Of a stretch of 64,000 bases of DNA, positions 1-12,151 are shown piece after piece (position 1 is the stretch's first letter; each line of letters begins with the position of its first letter). The DNA is taken from NCBI GenBank assembly GCA_026874595.1, contig CM049317.1, positions 9,518,382-9,582,381 on the forward strand, read 5' to 3'. The DNA comes from Sipunculus nudus (lineage: Eukaryota; Annelida; Sipuncula; Golfingiida; Sipunculidae). A program made the translations under genes and the position numbers. The notes beneath the pieces are model-generated. The model worked only from the letters and a program-made list of their open reading frames with translations, was not told the origin of the DNA and did not search any database.

Positions 1-585
1 CATTCACTTCTGCCATTTTCAATCTCCTAGCTCACCTAGCATTTTCTCACAAATCTCCAAATACATTAAAAATCTACTTACATTCCTTACATACACTGAT
101 TATGCAGACTGATTAATACACTGGTTAATAAGAAATGTGAGCTGTTTCACAAATACATATAAAAAAATCTAAACTGATCCATAAATAACATAGTTAAAAA
201 CAGAAATATGTCTGCTCTAATATATTTATTAACAATCATTGCAAGGTGAATAATACAAACACTAATGGCTCTGATAAAACCAACCCAGTTATAATTGGGT
301 GAAATGATCAGCACAACTCTGACAAGAAACAAAATAAATAAAATCTTCATAAAAGGGTACTTGTAAAAAACTGATCACATTTTGAGATTACTGTATTCTT
401 GAACTATGACAAGAACATCACAGGGGGTAATGTATAGCCTATTAGCCTTCTTAATATATTGATCCCAGGCCTCATTAATTAAACATTTGTAAATCCTGCA
501 AAGAATGAGACAGTGGTCATGGCAAATATTATTTACTTGTGAATTTCCTGAAAATCTATCATTTTCCTGGTTATTACTTAGTCTC

Positions 586-640
586 ATGGTGACATTACAA
601 GAAGTCTGGTGACCTCTGACCTCATTGATATGCATATATT
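586..640. repeat. dispersed repeat fragment with GACCTCTGACCTCATT core
   Basis: The core GTGACCTCTGACCTCATTGA recurs with small changes at about 19755-19780 and again at about 19873-19900. A short fragment of a dispersed repeat family; no terminal structure is visible here. Confidence 0.45.
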
Positions 641-2129
641 TTGCCGATAATAGCACTGGTAAATATTTATGGTGATGTTAGTGTAAATAAGTGGTTTGCC
701 AATTAATCTATTATAATGATGATTTGTGATTTTCTTTTATAATCAATTAAACTGATTGGGCTTTTGCATTATCAATCACAAATGATTACATATATATACA
801 TTGACATCCAAAGAAGTCATATTATAATTCTGTTGGAGATATAAGAAAGATGGGGCACATAACAGCTATCAAACAGCATTAAAACTGAACCTTGTACAAC
901 AAACAAGTTTCAACAACCTGGCTATTAACTTCATTTTCATGTCCAACCTACCTGTATTTATCCTGACAATATTTTATGTATAATTCAACAGATTTCAAGG
1001 TCATACAGAAGGTTTATAAAAGGTACAGATGGATTTACAGCAGGGACAGATGTTGTCCATACCACAATATGACTTGTCTATTACACAGGGATAAAAAACA
1101 ATGCACTATTATTTCCATGAACTTTATGACATGTTTATCAAATTAATCCTATGTCAGCCAAGTAATGTTAAAATATTTTAAATCAAAATTAAAAATAAGA
1201 TGTATTGTTAACCTTATGCTAACAAACTGGTGAGAGCAGTAAAAGTAAAAAACATGCTATTTCTCAAGTTTTTTTCAAGCAAAACATGGTCATGTGCACT
1301 TGATTTAATATTTAATTTTAACATTTGTTTGGTTACAATACTGCTCTTTATAAAAAATAACACAGTTTGACTAAAAATAAAGAACAAATTATTTAACCTC
1401 AGTGCAATAATATGAAAATACTGGCATCACTGTTCCACATATCTTTAGTGCCTGAATTGAATGATAATCCTGCTAATAGCCTTTAATTTTAGCATTCATT
1501 AAAAAGGGAAGGCCACCCATACATTTTCCTTAGTACATGTGCTTCTTATATAAGGATATAAACTATAAAAAATCTACATGGATACAAAGTCAAATAAACA
1601 CTTTCTAAGATTTATATCATTCAGCAATGAAATATGCAAAATTATTAAAAGAGTTATATCATTCACCAAATATGTTGTAAAATAAAGCTAAAGACCTCAT
1701 AAATTGTCCTTTTAAATTATAAATTATTCTTAAATCTGTCCTGAGCTGACCTATAATGGTATTAATATTGATATTACAAGTCAAGTAAAATGTTTTGATA
1801 TTAATGATGTATACATGAAAACTGATAATTATTTTATTTGTGTCCTCGAGTGACCTCAAATGATATCAGTCTTGACTTAGCAAGTCAGACCATCTGATAA
1901 ATAATTAAGACAGATACACACAAATATGGAGACTGAAAAATCAACTCACTTGATCAATTAGTCAGATCTTGTTCCTCTCAATGTAAACCACATAAATCAC
2001 AATATATATCCAGAAACTGTGATTAGTTATGATGGATGAAGTATCCTTTTGGGAGGTATATTTATATAAATAAAAATTAAACATCCATAATGCAACAAAA
2101 TTGAATTTGATTTAAAAGTTGCAGCAAAA

Positions 2130-2660
2130 TTTTAAATGTCGGTTCTGTAGAAGTCCAGGTATATCTGACTGACAAGTATGCGGTTATTTCTTGATGAGAA
2201 GATTCCTGTTGCATGATGGGAAGAGTGCTGATATGGTGTCGCAGTGTGTGTCTGGAGGGTGACACAATGCCTAGGTAGAGGAAGGCTCCCTCCTGATTAC
2301 TTGCGCATGTCATTTGTATAGCGGGTGTCATGTTATAATTCATTTATTCTTGCGTCGGACTAGAGCTAATTACGATTCCCAGTGGGGCCCGATGATCCCC
2401 TTTCAATAGGGACTCAAGATTAGAAATCGTGGATCCGTCAGAATCACTGCACACCTCTATACCTTATTACGCTGCCATAATTGACGTGGCTTGCCGACCA
2501 GCCTGCAAGCCCAGCACACAACGGAGCATCACGGACTATGGATCCACTAATTGATTCCTATCAATTTTATACCCTATTCCCCAGCCACATGTAAACCCAG
2601 CATATCAAAGTCAGGGAGGTGACAGTAAACCTGCCAAGATTATGTCAGGTAGCTGATTGA
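2130..2660. promoter_or_regulatory. complex non-coding block, candidate regulatory element
   Basis: A stretch of higher GC and higher complexity than the surrounding AT-rich intron, with several TAATTA/GATTA-type homeodomain-like words and CCAAT-free sequence. No coherent exon or repeat similarity to other parts of the window was seen. Candidate conserved non-coding element by composition only. Confidence 0.22.
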
Positions 2661-2904
2661 AATGAAGAAATAGCTACCTTAACCCTGAATTTCTGTATGA
2701 CTGTAATATTCATCTCTCCCTCCACTTCGTATGTGATTCTGATTAAACTGGAATGTCATTTTTATGTACTTCATGCCACACTTTTCAGAACACACGGCAG
2801 GGTCTTAAGTATCATAAGGTTACAGGAATTCTACTTACAAGTGTTTAACTAAATGTTTTAATGTAATTTTAATAAAAGTCTTAATTTCATTCTTAGTCTT
2901 ATAG

Positions 2905-3125
2905 TAAATTCTCTTTCTCTCTTTCTTACTATCTTTCTCTTGATATCCCTCTATCTCTTGCTCTCTCTCACACTTTCTCTTTCAATCTCTATCTTTATCT
3001 CTCTCTTTCTCTCCATCTTTCATTATCTCTTACTATCTTTCTCTTGATATCCCTCCTCTTTTCTCTATCACTCTCTCTTTCATCCTCTCAATAAGCCAGT
3101 CTCTCTATCAATCTTGTATTTGTAT
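2905..3125. repeat. degenerate pyrimidine-rich (CTCT/TTTC)n tract
   Basis: Almost pure C/T on the plus strand, with the words CTCTTTCTCTC and ATCTTTCTCTTGATATCCCT repeated. It contains a short internal duplication of the latter at about 2932 and 3035. Confidence 0.8.
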
Positions 3126-3159
3126 GTCTGTCTCTTTCTTCTGCTCTCTCTTGCTCTCC

Positions 3160-3500
3160 AAGCCAAAAGAGGTATACGCTCATCGAGTAGCCACAGGTTG
3201 CTGCGGTCAAGACCTCAGCCCTGTGTGCTCCTTAAGCATGTTCTCTGAGCCAACAGTCACTGTGCCAGGCCAAGCTGCAGGGAGCCGAAAAGGCTGCCAT
3301 CGTCCATCCCAAGCTGGTGACCTTTTTTAGAAAGCTACAGCATCCTCAGCCACAAAGCCACATTCCCTCTACCAATCCCAGCAGCGGAGACCCAACCATG
3401 CCATTGGAGAGCTGAACTGTTTCGAGACTCATAGCCCTCGTTCTTGCAGTTTCGGCCATTTGGACCGTATTAACCGGGTTCCCCAGTTATGCAAGTTTTA
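3160..3500. promoter_or_regulatory. GC-richer complex block inside the pyrimidine-rich region
   Basis: Unique sequence of about 50 percent GC sandwiched between two CT tracts. A 68-codon plus-strand ORF starts at 3124, but half of it translates the CT tract and there is no recognisable domain. I treat it as non-coding, of unknown role. Confidence 0.2.
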
Positions 3501-3628
3501 GCAAGTTTTTTCATTATCAGCAATCCCTAAGTCTTTCTCTGCCTCCCCTACTTCTTCCTTTGTTCCTTAACACAATGCACTTAGTCTCTGACTCCCCTAT
3601 AGCTCTCTCTGGCAGTCTTACTATCAAA

Positions 3629-3768
3629 GAATTTGTTTGTCTCTTTTTCACTGTCATTTTCTTGACTTCTTAACTCAATATCCTTTATTTCTTTCATTGA
3701 ATTTGTTTGTTTCTTTTTCACTGTCATTTTCTTTAATTCTTGACTCAATATCTCTTATTTCTTTTCTT
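3629..3768. repeat. two-copy tandem duplication, 70-bp unit
   Basis: GAATTTGTTTGTCTCTTTTT at 3629 returns as GAATTTGTTTGTTTCTTTTT at 3699, and both copies continue through CACTGTCATTTTCTT and ACTCAATATC. A local tandem duplication with a few substitutions. Confidence 0.75.
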
Positions 3769-3799
3769 TTCTCTTCTCTTCTTTGTCTTTCCTTCTTTT

Positions 3800-3958
3800 T
3801 CCCTCTTTCTCTCTCTCTCTCACTGTCTCTGTCTGTCTGTCTGTCTCTCTCTCTCTCACTATAATCTCTGTCTGTATATATGTCTGTCTCTCTCTTTCCC
3901 TCTCCCTCTCTCTCTCTCTCTCTCTATCTGCCTCCCCCCTCTCTGTCTATGTCTGTCT

Positions 3959-4020
<62 letters not shown>
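3800..4020. repeat. (CT)n microsatellite with CTGT variants
   Basis: Imperfect CT/CTGT repeats end in an uninterrupted CT run from about 3961 to 4020. ORFs across it encode only Ser-Leu runs and are artefacts. Confidence 0.95.
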
Positions 4021-4025
<5 letters not shown>

Positions 4026-5369
4026 TGGAAAAAAATTATATGATGCAGTTGCTCTCACAGAGATCAATATAATGAAATAGGCATGGTATTCATATCCTGG
4101 CAAATAATATCAACCTTTATTTTTATATACTATTAAGGAAATCTATCAAGGAAGGTAACATACATCATACACATACAACCACGTAATTAAACCACTCAGC
4201 AAGCTTCATCACTTTTCATTAGGCCTGTGAATCATTAGGGGCCTTAGAATCCATTCTGGTTTTCAATTTTTTAATGTCAATCCTCCACTCGATTATTACT
4301 TGGCAGTAAATTTCAGACTTTCTTTTAAGAAAAAGCAAATATTTACCATAGTGGATATCATTTAATTTTAGAAAACAAGATAACAATGTAGCTTTTTAAT
4401 TGCTTATTGCCACCAGTTTTGTTTCTACTCCTGTGGAACAGCCTACTGCACTAGCAAACATTGAAATTTTAGATCTACTGCACACAATAAATAGCCTCAG
4501 CATCTAATATTGTGATCTGTCAAATTTTACAGCCCACAGACAGCCTCAGAGAGAGTATTTTTCTAATTAAAGGGACATTCATCAGAAATTTTTATAGCAG
4601 AATAACACTTTTTTATGACCACATCCAAATTTTTAATTTTTGTGCAATGATAAAGCAAATACTACATAACAGGTTCATAAGGTTGCCTTTTGAGAGTTAA
4701 ACAAATATGATTCAGGGTTCCATAAATTTTCAAAATTTACATTTTATAATGATTATACTTACAATAAATATAAGCTTTGCATTAAAAAATGTAGGTGCAT
4801 ATTCCACTTAAAACTTTGACCCAGTATGTTGAATTTATAATACATGTCCCCTTAATTTTACAATAAATGGTTAACAGAGGATAAGAAAAGTTAATATCAG
4901 TTATCTCATTATTTTTTATTGAACAGTGGTTATTTTATATTCATTTTAGATTTTTCACCCACAAGTTACATAATTATATTCAAATAAATGGTTTTGACAA
5001 TATATTAAAACTTATATTCAAATAAAATCTGGATAATTTCACAATAAACTGTAAATACAGCTTTAAAATAAGTTATTGTTAGTTATCACATTAATTTTGC
5101 AATGGGCTGAGTGTGGAGCTGTCACCTGCTGAGCAAATGATGAGTTCATATTTTAAATTATATATTTAGTCAAAATCCTCTTCATATACCAATAAACAGT
5201 TAATAATATTTCACAAAAAATGAATATAAATTTCCACATAATTTTAAAACAAAACAGGAGTGGCTACAGATGTATTTCACTTTGATATTCTATATGATCC
5301 CATCAAATTAAAATTGTTTTCTTATTTCTACTGAAGTCGTAAAATAAAATACAGCAAGAAAAATATGGC

Positions 5370-5640
5370 TGACCACAATGAGTCCACGGACCCTCATTAC
5401 AATGCACCCTGGGACCACGTGAGGGGAATAAATCTGAGTGCGGTTAAGCACTGCCGTGAATGAAGTGATTTGAGTGATCAGAACACCAGCAGAGGGGTGT
5501 AAATCATGTTACCCTGTTGTTTACCAGCTCCAATTAAAACGTGACCTGCTGGGCAGAACCTTAACCTTAAGCACAGCAAAAGACAGCAACGCAGCTACTT
5601 AACAGCCTAAGGATAACAGATCAGTGATGGTCCAAGTGGA
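5370..5640. promoter_or_regulatory. complex non-coding block, candidate regulatory element
   Basis: Higher-GC unique sequence in an AT-rich intron, with an E-box CACGTG at about 5417 and several GATA/TGATT words. No splice-consistent ORF. Candidate enhancer-like element on composition only. Confidence 0.22.
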
Positions 5641-5663
5641 ACTGTACAGAAACAATGGTTCAT

Positions 5664-5720
5664 AAACAAGTGACCCATGGGTCATGATACTCAGCTGGCC
5701 AATGGGTCACAAGGCCCAAT
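5664..5720. mobile_element. fragment of a dispersed bivalve-type element
   Basis: The start AACAAGTGACCCATGGGTCA matches the left end of the larger element at 53725-54420 and, with changes, the one at 55093-55932. Only the first 50-60 bp are recognisable. It also contains a second GGGTCAC word at 5704. Confidence 0.55.
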
Positions 5721-6192
5721 CAATAGAGATTGCATCCCCACTCTTAAGCCTATACTGTAAGCTGATCAAATTGGTTGTCATTTACAGGATTGAAAAAAAT
5801 ATCTTGCATATGTTAAACATATTGAGTTTATTATTGCAAAGAAAAACAACAAATTTTGTAATTTCCATGATAGGTGGACTGGTATTAATGTATAAATTGA
5901 ACGCATTGAATATTGTGAACAGTAAAAAGACTGTGTACACAGTGTCTCTATATATGAACTTTAAAATTTCATTGAATATGATTTTATGTAAATTCTTTTC
6001 TTTTTTTTCAATGATAATTGTATATCCATTACTATTTTAGGAAGAGTGAAATCTTCCTACTGCTGGTTTTGTATATATATATATATATTTTCTTGATTAA
6101 ACTTATAAAAAAAGCTGATCATTATTGCAAATAAACAGTCACTTACAACACAGACTCTGAGAAAGACAAAATTCAACTCTTACATCTTTTGT

Positions 6193-6400
6193 AATCTGAC
6201 CATATAATGCAAAGAACACAACACGCAACTGGTAAACCTTTTTTTAATCTGACCATATAATGCAAAGAACACAACACGCAACTGTTAAACCTTTTTTTAA
6301 TCTTACCATATAATGCAAAGAACACAACACGCAACTGTTAAATTTTTTTAAATCTGACCATTCAATGCAAAGAACAGAGCCAGAATTAGGCTTAAAATGA
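6193..6400. repeat. tandem repeat, four copies of a 53-bp unit
   Basis: AATCTGACCATATAATGCAA starts at 6193, 6246, 6299 (AATCTTACC variant) and 6351 (CATTCAATG variant, partial). Copies differ by few substitutions and by the length of a T run. The 82-codon minus-strand ORF here is the repeat translated. Confidence 0.88.
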
Positions 6401-6759
6401 TGACTCAGCTGTAGGTAAATATATGTGTATCTGTCTGTCTGTCTGTATTTTTTTTCCACAAGGTAAGATTTCTTATGTACAGAATGGGGCATGCAGAATG
6501 TGGGATATGTAAAAAATTGGTATTGACTAAATTAATAAGGTGAGATTCTGTATGCGTGGATCTGGCATGCAGAATGCATGTCTGGCAAAATGATTTGCTA
6601 TATGTAGCATTTCTGAAGGTTCTGCATAGTATGAAGGGGCAACACATAGTAAACATGCATGCTGTTGGGCCAGAACATATGAAATTTCTCAACACACATT
6701 CTGAATGCTGCATTCCGTACATAAGGAATCTTAGCTTTACTCTTTTCTTCATCTGTGTC

Positions 6760-7015
6760 ACAATTTTTCCTTTTTTTTTCTCTTTTTTCTCTCTAGCTCT
6801 CTATTTTTTTTTCTCATCCCATTTATTTCTCTTTCCTCCCCTCTATTTATTTCTCTTTCTCTATTTTTCTCTCTCACACACATACACACACCTGTATACA
6901 CACACAAACACATATACTATCTCTGTCTCTATCTCTCTTTTTTATAGTTGTTTCCCAATCTGTCTCTCTGTCTGTTTGTATCTTTCTCTCTTTCTTTCTC
7001 TCTCTCCTTGATCAA
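6760..7015. repeat. pyrimidine-rich low-complexity tract with CA microsatellite
   Basis: Mixed T/C runs (TTTTTTTTTC, CTCTCTATTT) with an embedded ACACACA stretch at about 6876-6910. ORFs over it are low-complexity. Confidence 0.75.
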
Positions 7016-7218
7016 TTATGTAACTTCACCCTCCCTCAATAAAAGATCAAATTGTTGATGAGGTTCAATACACACCTTTAAGCAGACAGAGCTACAAGCT
7101 GACTCATAAGGTGTAACACCACTGCCACAGTGGCAAGAGGATTGTCCCACTCTAGTGATATATAGTAGCCTTCTAAAGTAGAAAGTAGCCATCCCAGGCC
7201 TTCAGTCTATTGATTATA

Positions 7219-8632
7219 TAATCAGGGTTTGATATTAATGCCAACCCACTCACCTGAGGCCAATCCAAACACCAAACCCCCCCCCCCCCCCAACCACCCC
7301 CCCCCCTCGCCCACAGGCAAGTAATTTTTTTTCCCATGCTAAGCCCTATATATTTGTATGATTTGCAAGTGATTGTATTATTGATAATACAGATAAACAG
7401 ATGCAGTTTTGTATGTGCACGATTTATGTGAATTGTTTTTTCAAAATAACTAAATGAAACATGCACACTACATGATGCATTCAACATAAAGGATATAAGA
7501 TTTAAATATCCGTTGTATTCCTTTCTACACTAATTGACACATAAGAATCTTGCTATAAAAAATAGCATTTCGTCCATTTTTTTAATTTCATCTCCATAAT
7601 GAAGCATTTTGGTGACTTTTTTTTATGAGAAATAGTTAATTTTTCACATAATTCTAATTTCCCTTGACATAATTTCTGCTTGCTTATAACTGATTGAATT
7701 ACTAAGCAAATGGTTAATTTAACATTAATAAGTACTGTTTTGGTGGATGAAATTTACCTACATAATTATACAATATCAAACAGTTTAACAGAATTAATTG
7801 CTCCAAGCATGATTTAAACTAGTAAAAGTTTCAGGAACTACTTATTTCACTGTGAAGGCCAGTAATTTTTTTTTTACACCACTGTCCCCCCCCCCCCCAC
7901 CCCACCCAACATTGCGAGTGCTACATATTTTCCAATATTGAACCTTGACATAGATGTCCACCATAGAACTTCAAATCCTGCCACATGGTTGTTTGACACC
8001 TCACAAATTTAAATATGAAACAGACCCAGCCGTGATGTTCCTTTAGTAGCTATATCACAGGGACCATCCGAGGGGGGGGGGGGCATTCCTTTATTACCAT
8101 TCACTGTATATATTCAATTAGGTAAATGACTCAATCACATCATGCATTGGTCACAATTGTCCCTGAGGAGTTTAAAACCTCTCTCTCTCAGTAGTTTTCA
8201 AACTCTCATGTCTTTCCCTTTCCGTCTGTCTATCTGTGGTTTAATTAAGGAGTTTGACATTAAGAGTTAACCGTTTTTTAAGTAACCAAGTTAAAGTTCC
8301 AGAAATGGTGGTGTTCCTACTTGCTGTCTGGGCAAGTGGGTGAAACATAAACCTTTACACAATGGCCTGAATCTTAACTTATTTTAAGTTAGTAATTTTT
8401 TTTTTACAGGATAAGTGACATTACATTCTGATACCTCTATTTTAAATTAATACTATGTTTATCTGTGTAAATGTCAAAGAGAAATATTATTTACAAACAC
8501 CTGAACATGTATATTGTTGTAAAATATTCATGAGGATCACACTTTTTTAGTGTTTATGGGGATAATCTTTCGTGTAGGCAAGTAAAAGCTAGTGAGCAAG
8601 TACTTTCAAAAGTTAATGTCCAGCCCTGATTA
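7219..8632. mobile_element. hAT-like non-autonomous element, 1.4 kb, with terminal inverted repeats
   Basis: The left end TAATCAGGGTTTGATATTAA is matched by the right end, whose reverse complement reads TAATCAGGGCTGGACATTAA. Both ends continue into GCAAGTAA-type words (about 7317 and 8579, same strand). The CAGGG terminus is typical of hAT superfamily elements. The body holds two poly-C runs (7277-7306, about 7886-7899) and a poly-G run (about 8073-8083) but no transposase ORF. A smaller relative with the same kind of termini lies at 41890-42345. An exact 8-bp target duplication is not clear, so the precise ends may differ by a few bases. Confidence 0.55.
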
Positions 8633-8823
8633 ACATTTTAATCATCAGCAAAGACAGGTTTTGCTCCACTCCAAGTCAATATATATAGAGCTTTAACAAT
8701 TTCTGTGGATTAATTCATACAACTAAAACAACCAATGTTTTGAACAATGCAAACATGCAGTTAGAAAAAAGGAAGGCTGATCATCTGATTAAGAAAATCA
8801 AGAAAGTTTTACAATCCACTCAC

Positions 8824-8883
8824 CTGGCTGATGGCTCTCTGTAAAGTTACCGTTACATTTCTGGTAACTGCAGGATGTTCTTC
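8824..8883 (-). CDS. ETV1: ETV1/4/5-like protein, third visible coding exon (60 bp)
   Basis: A short exon of exactly 60 bp. Read on the minus strand, the acceptor is ATTTCAG/GAAGAAC and the donor is CCAG/GTGAGTGG, both strong. Entering in phase 1, as the previous exon requires, it encodes (G)RTSCSYQKCNGNFTESHQP(G) with no stop and leaves in phase 1. This parallels the segment of vertebrate ETV1/ETV5 that follows IKQEPRD..DSEVP (SCHSIYMRQEGF in ETV1, SSYMRGGYFSSSHEG in ETV5), encoded just before the ETS domain exons. Phase 0 is also open, so the frame is chosen from the neighbour and the family match. The next exon should carry the linker into the ETS domain and lies outside the window. Confidence 0.66.
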
Positions 8884-9889
8884 CTGAAATAAAGAAAATA
8901 TGTATGCTTTTTGTCAAGAATCTTAATTTTAATATATAATTTTTATTTTTTTTTATATATTGAATTCATACTGTTTTCTTCAAATATAATTTGATTTCTT
9001 CTTTTTATATATATATGATGTGACTTTTTTTAATCAGTTATTTTTGTACTATCTTTATTACCATGAATTATGTTGAATAGTATTATTTCTAAAATACTGA
9101 CCATAAATTAATAAACTGTATACTGTGCTGAAATGTTAAGGTAATGGTTGGGTTGTTGATACTAATCTATTGCACAACGTTAAGATTTAATGCTGTTCGC
9201 TGTTTTGTAAATCAACTTTCTTATATCAAGAGCAGAAAAAAAATTATTTATCAGGCTAATATGACTTTTTTGCAGGTGCATACATAAATGTTTGTGATCA
9301 GTTATGCAAAATTGCAATCAATTTGACTGGTTATGACAGAAACCAACCAATCACTGATATAATCGATTAATTGGCACACCACTAATATATGTGTGTGTGT
9401 GAGAGTCAATGCCCAGTCTAGTGTAAAACCTAATCAGAATTAAGGCAAGCCAGATTCAGGATCTGGGCTGGACCAAATCAAATTAAGGATTTTGGCTGGT
9501 TGCAATCCCTCCTGATCCCTTAATCCTGATCCCTAACCTACTGATGATTTATTTGTAGAAACAAAAATTTAACTTAAAATTAGGATGTTTCAAAAATAAT
9601 TTTTTTTTATAAATTTGTCTGAATATATATGGAATCTGTGAAAAGCAACTGACAAAACTTATTTATCTACTTAAGCTAATTTGATACAAACATTTTCTAT
9701 TAATCAACAATAAATTCCATTGTTTCCTAACTTAATTATCAGGGTTGATTAACAGGGTTAATCAATTTTGTTGTGGTTATAAAAAGTTTTATTACAACAG
9801 TTGAAGCTGCCTGTTCATTCTATTTACCAGGCAGAAAAGGCAGTGAGACAACAATTCATGTTATACTTAATCAATCATACCTTGAACCT

Positions 9890-10400
9890 TGTGGAGCACA
9901 CCAGAAAATGATTTTTTATTGTGAACGACTTGTTCTCTGGGGTACAGTTGATCTCAATGAGACCTGCATGTTTTACAAAATACGACGTAATCCCTGCCTT
10001 ACAGCCAAAAAGAAGTGTTTTTTGACAACACTCTACCAGAGAAGACATTACATTTGCAAATTAGGGTTTTGTTACAATTTAAAGGTTCGCGGCACACAAA
10101 GAAAGGCTTTAATTAGGGACACTAGCGGCCATGCTTCACATGCATGAAGTCACCAAACGGGGGCCTGAGGCTTTGCACCTGCGAAGGTACTCTGCGTGTC
10201 AACCAAATGAACATTATGTTTTCTGTCGTATTCGCTGGGGCAGTTTATGACTTAATGGGGGCCCCCTGGAGAGACTGCGCATCGTGAAAGCTTGCAATAG
10301 GCAGTGAGCGTGCCCAGAATTGATGAGGGCGACTGTGACAGTGAAAATCACTGGCACTGAGGATCATAAAATCTTGTCATAACCAAAGTGTCCTCGAATC
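9890..10400. promoter_or_regulatory. complex GC-richer intronic block, candidate regulatory element
   Basis: Unique sequence that stands out from the AT-rich intron, with ATTTGCAAAT (octamer-like palindrome) at about 10050, TAATTAGG and CpG-containing words. A 124-codon plus-strand ORF (9773-10147) crosses it but has no recognisable domain and runs through AT-rich sequence at its start. I regard it as chance. Candidate conserved non-coding element. Confidence 0.28.
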
Positions 10401-11642
10401 ATTTAGACAACAGGAGGCTGAAGAAAGAAATTTCATAAGCTCAAATTTGTTAACTCCTATAAAATTATTTATATCAATGACACAGTAGGCGGCATCATAA
10501 ATTGGAATTCCCCATCGTCGTTTGTGACCAACTGTACCAAATATTCTAAAGGCTACAATAATTAAAGCAGACACACCTATCAATTTTCAGCCAGTAATTG
10601 CGGGCTTCTTTTCCGACTGAAGACATCTCCATCGTTCTTTATGGTTTACAATAGCTCTTGTGACCTGGCGGCAACTGGCAGAGTCATCCACTGATCAAGT
10701 GGTTGATGTGGCCTTTAATAAACACATGACCCTTTGTGTGCACACAAACACACACAAAACTCTCATATTTTCAACTATGCATGTAGGTGGCACTGTCTGA
10801 TGAAAAATTTTGACTTCAAACATGTGACAGTGGAGAATTAGATCACACAATGTGTTAATGGCAGCTGGGTATATTTTATTTTCATTTTAAGTCAATGGAC
10901 TTAAACTGTAATTATCTCTGAGACACTGGCACCTATTAGTTACAATTGGGGTTTAGACCCTGACTGGCCAATAGAGGGCACTTTCCCTTGAATGAGGATG
11001 AAGTTTACCAGGTGACAGTATATGCCTTATATATAGTTCATATAGTTCAGAAAGATCAAAACTTAATGACTTTTTACTGACTTTTAAATTAGCATTTTAA
11101 CAGTTTAAGACTTAATATGATGATGTCATTGATGAAACACTTCACACAATAGCCATCACATTTGGGCCTCTTTTATTATCTTTTGAAAATTCTTAAATTC
11201 ATTTCTTTTTATTATCTTAACTTTTATATTTCAAATTTCCCCGATTTTTAAAGATTTATAGGCAGCCTATTTTTAAACCCTTCTTGATTTCAGATATCTA
11301 AAGATTATATCTGATGCTCTCCTGAAAAGTCCTTCACTTACGAGTGAAGAAAAACATTTTCATCCTATTTTTCATTTTTTTATATGTAGTTTTTTTTTTA
11401 TAAAACAGTCTGTTGAAAGAGGCTGTCTTAAATAAATCATGATAAATAGTAATTGGCTATTCAAATTATTGAACTGATTTTTTTTTGTAAAAGTTGCATT
11501 TATTAACCATATTAGGAGATCTGATATCCATGTTTCAGTACACATCCAGGCACGAGCATCAAGTTTCTGATTCCTGACAATTAATGGGATCTTAATATAA
11601 AATGTTAGAACAGAATTATGTGATAGATAACAACATTTTAAT

Positions 11643-11880
11643 ATATTAGAACAGAACTGAACTGATTTGGACTGTTCTGATTTGAATGAAATGAAACTGA
11701 ACTAAACTGAATTGAACTGAAAGTAGTTAACTGTACAGAACTGGATTTAACTGGACAGAACAGGATTTAACTGGGCAGAACAGGATTTAACTGAACTGGA
11801 TTGAACTGAACTGTATTAAACAGAACTGTATTAACCTGAACAAACTGAACAAAACTGAACAGACTAGAACTTGACTGAAA
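11643..11880. repeat. degenerate AACTG/GAACTGAACTG pentanucleotide-type repeat
   Basis: About 235 bp built from the words GAACTGAACTG, GGATTTAACTG and GGACAGAACAGGATTTAACTG. Between about 11740 and 11800 there is a cleaner 20-bp sub-repeat. The 95-codon minus-strand ORF over it has a repetitive N/V/Q/F/P tail and is not a gene. Confidence 0.85.
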
Positions 11881-12062
11881 TTTTTCAACAGTTAAGGAAG
11901 CCAATCTATACTTGGGCAGTTTTTTACAAACAGGTTGGTATTTAAGAATGCTTTTACAAAATTTGGTAACATTTATGAAATTATTCAAGTAACTTTTCCA
12001 TCCTAAACTTAATAATCTCTTGCCACTTCTTTCGAAAACTTCTCTCCAGCCCAAGAGTTTTT

Positions 12063-12151
12063 AAGATTTAATATGCTATATTAGGTTTCCAACCTCAGTG
12101 TTAATCACTTTCTTTACTGAATGAATTGTGTAAGCTTAAAAGATACTCAAG
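12063..12151. repeat. 89-bp dispersed direct repeat, copy 1
   Basis: AAGATTTAATATGCTATATT through AAGCTTAAAAGATACTCAAG is repeated 1.3 kb further on at 13351-13439 with about 80 percent identity and the same length. Sequence downstream of copy 1 does not match that after copy 2. Confidence 0.7.

Larger units (their letters stand above)
1..8823 (-). other. intron after the third visible exon (left edge open)
   Basis: Reading leftwards from the donor at 8823, I find no stretch on the minus strand resembling an ETS domain (LQLWQF or RALRYYY type motifs) or another exon that continues the gene. The interval is AT-rich intronic DNA interrupted by simple repeats, a hAT-like element and a few complex blocks listed separately. 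Stretches 1-580, 640-2130, 4021-5360 and 5720-6190 show nothing beyond AT-rich sequence. Confidence 0.55.

Noticed and set aside
3637-4072. Three overlapping plus-strand ORFs of 75-110 codons
   Set aside because: They translate the CT microsatellite into Ser/Leu runs; no start context, no domain.
1-8823. ETS DNA-binding domain exon
   Set aside because: No minus-strand stretch encodes LQLWQF or ALRYYY type motifs; the domain must lie outside the window.
8824-8883. Reading the 60-bp exon in phase 0 (EEHPAVTRNVTVTLQRAISQ)
   Set aside because: Also open, but it does not match the phase of the preceding exon, and the phase 1 reading gives the family-specific SCSYQKCNGNF block.
9773-10147. 124-codon plus-strand ORF
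   Set aside because: No domain, opposite strand inside an intron, and composition shifts within the ORF; treated as chance in a complex non-coding block.
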